From positions 1,054,001 through 1,118,000 of the forward strand of contig NZ_CP010431.2 of the NCBI RefSeq assembly GCF_000814845.2: a stretch of DNA of 64,000 bases, written 5' to 3'. Positions within the stretch are counted from its first letter, which is position 1; every line of letters begins with the position of its first letter. The notes under the pieces were generated by a model. It worked only from the letters and a program-made list of their open reading frames with translations. It did no database searches and was not told the DNA's origin. The translations under genes were made by a program, and so were the position numbers. The stretch comes from Pandoraea sputorum (GTDB lineage: Bacteria; Pseudomonadota; Gammaproteobacteria; Burkholderiales; Burkholderiaceae). Shown here one piece after another: positions 61,516 to 64,000 of this stretch.

Positions 61516-62196
61516 ATGAACGCGCTTCCGGACAGCGACATCGCGACCGTCTATGTTGTGGCCCACGACCTGGCGGAGATCGACTCGCTAAGTGGACAAC
61601 TGATCGACGCCGGTCTGCGTGTGCACGGGTTTAGCAGCGCGGCATCGTTTCTCGCCAGCGAGCGCAGTGCCGGACCGGCGTGTGTTTTGCTGGACGCCGA
61701 TCTCGACGCGCCCGGCGGCGGCCTCGTGCTTCAGGACGCCCTCACCGACTTGCAGGACCCGATTCCCGTGGTGCTCATCACGGACCGCGCCGACGTGACG
61801 ACCAGCGTGCGCGGCATGAAAGCGGGCGCGGTCGATTACCTGACCCAGCCGATGCCGGAGGGCGTGTTGCTGAGCGCCGTGGGCGCGGCACTGGCGCTCG
61901 ACCGGCAGCGTCTCGGACGTGAGCGGGCGAGCACCGACGTGATCGAGCGCGCACAACGACTCTCGCAACGGGAGCGCGAAGTCATGGCGCTCGTGGCGGC
62001 AGGGCGGATGAACAAGCACATTGCCGACGAACTCGGCATCAGCGAAGTCACGGTCAAGATCCATCGCGGAAATGCGATGCGCAAGATGGAAGCCCGCTCG
62101 TTTGCCGATCTGGTCATCATGGCGCACAAACTGGGCATGACGTCGCCCGCGCTGTATCACGGCGGGATCGGACGGCACCGGCGAGAGCTGGCCTGA
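61516..62196 (+). CDS. Orphan LuxR-type response regulator with altered receiver
   Basis: The protein has 226 residues. The receiver domain (1-120) has the phospho-acceptor Asp60 in CVLLDADL and Thr89 in VVLITD. The usual active-site Lys is replaced by Gln111 in YLTQPMP, and the acidic pair is reduced to AHD (Asp18). The output is a LuxR/FixJ helix-turn-helix, RLSQREREVMALVAAGRMNK and HIADELGISEVTVKIHRGNA. No histidine kinase is adjacent. It is divergent from the amidohydrolase operon, which it may control. Confidence 0.88.
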   Translation: MNALPDSDIATVYVVAHDLAEIDSLSGQLIDAGLRVHGFSSAASFLASERSAGPACVLLDADLDAPGGGLVLQDALTDLQDPIPVVLITDRADVTTSVRGMKAGAVDYLTQPMPEGVLLSAVGAALALDRQRLGRERASTDVIERAQRLSQREREVMALVAAGRMNKHIADELGISEVTVKIHRGNAMRKMEARSFADLVIMAHKLGMTSPALYHGGIGRHRRELA

Positions 62197-62218
62197 CGTT
62201 CACCGACATCCACCGACA

Positions 62219-62250
62219 ATGCGCCACCCACATCGGGTGGCGCTTTTTTG
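62219..62250 (+). terminator. Rho-independent terminator after the response regulator
   Basis: The stem gcgccaccc / gggtggcgc with a 5-nt loop is followed by six T residues, 24 bp past the stop. Confidence 0.88.
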
Positions 62251-62273
62251 TGTCTGCGCAGCGGCTCATCGGC

Positions 62274-62672
62274 TCAGCGGCCGGGCGCCACGATGGGCGC
62301 TGACGGTGGCGGCGCGCTCGGGCGCTGCGGCGTGGCCGAGTTGCCGAAGTTGTTTCCCATGCGCTGAGACGTCGCGCTCCAGTTGAACTGTCCGCCGATC
62401 TGATTGCCCGGTTTGTTGGCGATTTCTTCCGACGCCAGTCCTGGCGCGCGGCCCGATCCCGGCACCGAGGCCGGCTGCAACTGATTCGTCAGACAGTCGT
62501 AGGACGGCGAACGCTGTCCGTTCACCTCGACATCCACGCAGCCCGCCCGAGATCCCGCTGCGGTGCCACCGACGCGCGGGGCATCATCAGCCGCTGCGGC
62601 GAGCTGCGACGCCGCGCTCAGCAACACCGTTGCTGCGACTGTCGCGGCGAGTTTGCCCATCCGATCTCTCAT
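62274..62672 (-). CDS. Secreted Pro/Ser-rich hypothetical protein
   Basis: The protein has 132 residues from the ATG at 62672 (an ATG at 62660 is also possible; longer upstream frames are unlikely). A signal peptide (MGKLAATVAATVLLSAASQL, cleavage near AAAADD) is followed by a mature part with two cysteines (AGCVDVEVNGQRSPSYDCLT) and a Pro/Ser-rich C-terminus (QRPSAPPPSAPIVAPGR). No family is recognised. It is divergent from the TpsB-like gene and could be a partner or an unrelated envelope protein. Confidence 0.7.
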   Translation of the reverse strand: MRDRMGKLAATVAATVLLSAASQLAAAADDAPRVGGTAAGSRAGCVDVEVNGQRSPSYDCLTNQLQPASVPGSGRAPGLASEEIANKPGNQIGGQFNWSATSQRMGNNFGNSATPQRPSAPPPSAPIVAPGR

Positions 62673-62995
62673 CTGACCCCCAACGTCTGTGCCACTGCGC
62701 TGCCTCGTCATCGCACGTCTCCGCGTCAAAAATATTAGTCATCCGTCAGGACTCCGACCGAACAAGCATACGTCAGCCTGCGCGTTTTCCGAGAAAGATG
62801 AATTTCTCGTGACAAACGTTAGTTGCCGGTCGGCTCGCCCGTCTAGGTATCCGTATTCGAGAGAAATGTCGACACGGATTGCGTGCGGCCGGGCGAGCCC
62901 TGAGGCGTCAGGAAAGCGTCTTGGGTAAGCGCCAGGCCACCGGGGGCACTGCATCGGGCAGGGCCGCGTCGACCTAACAAGTCAGAGTCTTCTAT
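62673..62995. promoter_or_regulatory. Divergent intergenic region with a spaced inverted repeat
   Basis: The 323-bp gap lies between the secreted protein and the TpsB-like gene. GGCTCGCCCG (62832-62841) and CGGGCGAGCC (62890-62899) are perfect inverted copies 48 bp apart, bracketing a likely promoter stretch. No gene is visible. Confidence 0.45.
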
Positions 62996-64000
62996 ATGCG
63001 TTTGATGAAAACGAACCGGCCGTGGCTGCGCTGGGCGGCAGTGTGCGCAGCCACGTTGGGGGGAACTGTTCATGGCGTTGCGATTGCTCAGCAAACCGAA
63101 GCAGCACAGCCGGATCCATCGCCTGCGGTAGCGCCGCAGGCAGGCGCACCGGCAGCAGACGGCGCGAAGGAGAAATCCGCCGACGCGCAAAAGCAAGTGA
63201 ACATCAACGAGTACATCGTGCGCGGTAACACCGTGCTCGACATCCGCACCATCGAGAAGGCTGTCACGCCTTATCTCGGGCCTAACCGCACGCTTGCCGA
63301 CATCGAAGCCGCGCGCGACGCATTGCTCGCTGCCTATCAGGCCAGGGGCTATCAGTCGGTGTACGTCGACCTGCCTGAGCAGCAGGTCACGGGCGGCATC
63401 GTCTATCTCAAGGTGAGCGAGACCAAGCTGGGACGTCTGCGCGTGGTCGGCTCGGAATATCACTCGCCGCGCGAAGTGCGCGAGCGTGTGCCGTCGCTGG
63501 CCGAGGGCAAGGTGCCTGACTTCAACGCCGCGCAGGCGGAACTCACGGCGCTGAACCGCACCGGCGAGCAGCAGGTCGTGCCGCTGGTGAAGCAGGGCGC
63601 AATGCCCGGCACGATGGACGTCGACCTCAAGGTGGAAGACACCAACCCGTGGCGCGCCAGCTTCAGCCTGAACAACGACCGCAGCGCCGACACGAAGCCG
63701 CTGCGCATGCTCGCCTCGCTCGGCTACGACAACTTGTGGCAAATGGGCCACCGTGTGTCGATGAGCTTCTTCGGCGCTCCGCAGGATTTCAAGCAGAGCA
63801 AGGTCTGGTCGGGTTCGTACGTCGCGCCGCTGGGCTCGTCGCCCTGGTCGCTCGAACTCAACGGCTATCAGTCGGACAGCAATGTCGCCACGACCGGCGG
63901 CACCACGGTACTCGGCAAGGGCCATGCGATCGGCCTGAAGACCACGTACACGGTGCCGGACACGGGCAGCTGGTATCACGCGTTCAGCCTGGGCGTGGAC
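62996..64000 (+). CDS. TpsB/ShlB-type outer-membrane transporter, N-terminal part
   Basis: The frame runs from the ATG at 62996 (or 63005) to the window end without a stop, giving 335 codons. A signal peptide (WAAVCAATLGGTVHGVAIAQ) and an Ala/Pro-rich linker are followed by a POTRA domain (NINEYIVRGNTVLDIRTIEK, AYQARGYQSVYVDLPEQ, VTGGIVYLKVSETKLGRLRV). The beta-barrel then begins (NPWRASFSLNNDRSADTKPL, GYDNLWQMGHRVSMSFFGAP). This is the two-partner secretion pore family (ShlB/FhaC/HecB), which exports a large TpsA adhesin or hemolysin; a TpsA gene is expected just beyond the window. Confidence 0.9.
   Translation, partial: MRLMKTNRPWLRWAAVCAATLGGTVHGVAIAQQTEAAQPDPSPAVAPQAGAPAADGAKEKSADAQKQVNINEYIVRGNTVLDIRTIEKAVTPYLGPNRTLADIEAARDALLAAYQARGYQSVYVDLPEQQVTGGIVYLKVSETKLGRLRVVGSEYHSPREVRERVPSLAEGKVPDFNAAQAELTALNRTGEQQVVPLVKQGAMPGTMDVDLKVEDTNPWRASFSLNNDRSADTKPLRMLASLGYDNLWQMGHRVSMSFFGAPQDFKQSKVWSGSYVAPLGSSPWSLELNGYQSDSNVATTGGTTVLGKGHAIGLKTTYTVPDTGSWYHAFSLGVD

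Overview
The window is a 64 kb piece of a GC-rich betaproteobacterial chromosome. Gene content and order (queA-tgt-yajC-secD-secF, recG next to oxyR and a catalase, HemP, Bfd, TonB-ExbB-ExbD, and the acetyl-CoA synthetase / DUF4212 / sodium symporter set) point to the Burkholderiaceae. Pandoraea or a close relative is my best guess, but that is an inference from gene set and style, not a database result. Coding is dense, starts are mostly ATG, and there is one tRNA gene, tRNA-Ser(GGA). I see no rRNA, CRISPR array, insertion sequence or phage.

Layout. 1-3.2 kb: the end of a cytochrome c (c'-like), a cytochrome b561 and a phosphoglycerol-transferase-like membrane enzyme. 3.3-9.1 kb (minus strand): queuosine genes queA and tgt followed by the SecYEG accessory genes yajC, secD and secF. 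9.2-16 kb: recG, then a peroxide-defence block (oxyR, catalase, a lone ThiE-like protein, Dps). 16-25 kb: an envelope DUF218 protein and a GlcG protein, then iron functions (hemP with a Fur box; bfd with a Fur box, followed by tonB-exbB-exbD; bacterioferritin), with OsmC, pirin and murI between them. 25-33.4 kb: class I fumarase, a UPF0114 protein, a DMT exporter and the acetate module acs / DUF4212 / symporter.

33.5-41.5 kb, just after tRNA-Ser, is an accessory region with longer gaps and some lower-GC stretches. It holds a fasciclin protein with a lipoprotein esterase, a chalcone-isomerase-like protein with DUF2878, a DUF3455 protein, an ECF sigma factor with a membrane anti-sigma factor, a secreted transthyretin-like (HIUase) protein and a VanX-like peptidase. 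41.6-54.9 kb is a divergent catabolic and transport locus: a Liv-type ABC importer, whose permease and two ATPases are fused in one polypeptide, plus a gamma-glutamyltransferase homologue on the minus strand; a PuuE-like deacetylase, GntR regulator, flavin reductase, MFS transporter, CaiB-type CoA-transferase and citryl-CoA-lyase-like protein on the plus strand. I infer uptake and CoA-dependent breakdown of an amide- or glutamyl-type carboxylate; the substrate is unknown.

55-64 kb: two small proteins of unknown family that are paralogous to each other, flanking a frameshifted IclR regulator and a COG4637-like ATPase; an amidohydrolase-DoxX-XapX operon divergent from an orphan LuxR-type response regulator with an altered receiver domain; a secreted Pro/Ser-rich protein; and the start of a TpsB/ShlB-type outer-membrane transporter cut off by the window end. 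The most original signals are the LivM-LivG-LivF triple fusion with a degenerate signature motif, the orphan paralogue pair, the sigma/fasciclin region with a repeated palindrome, and several short repeat sets in control regions.
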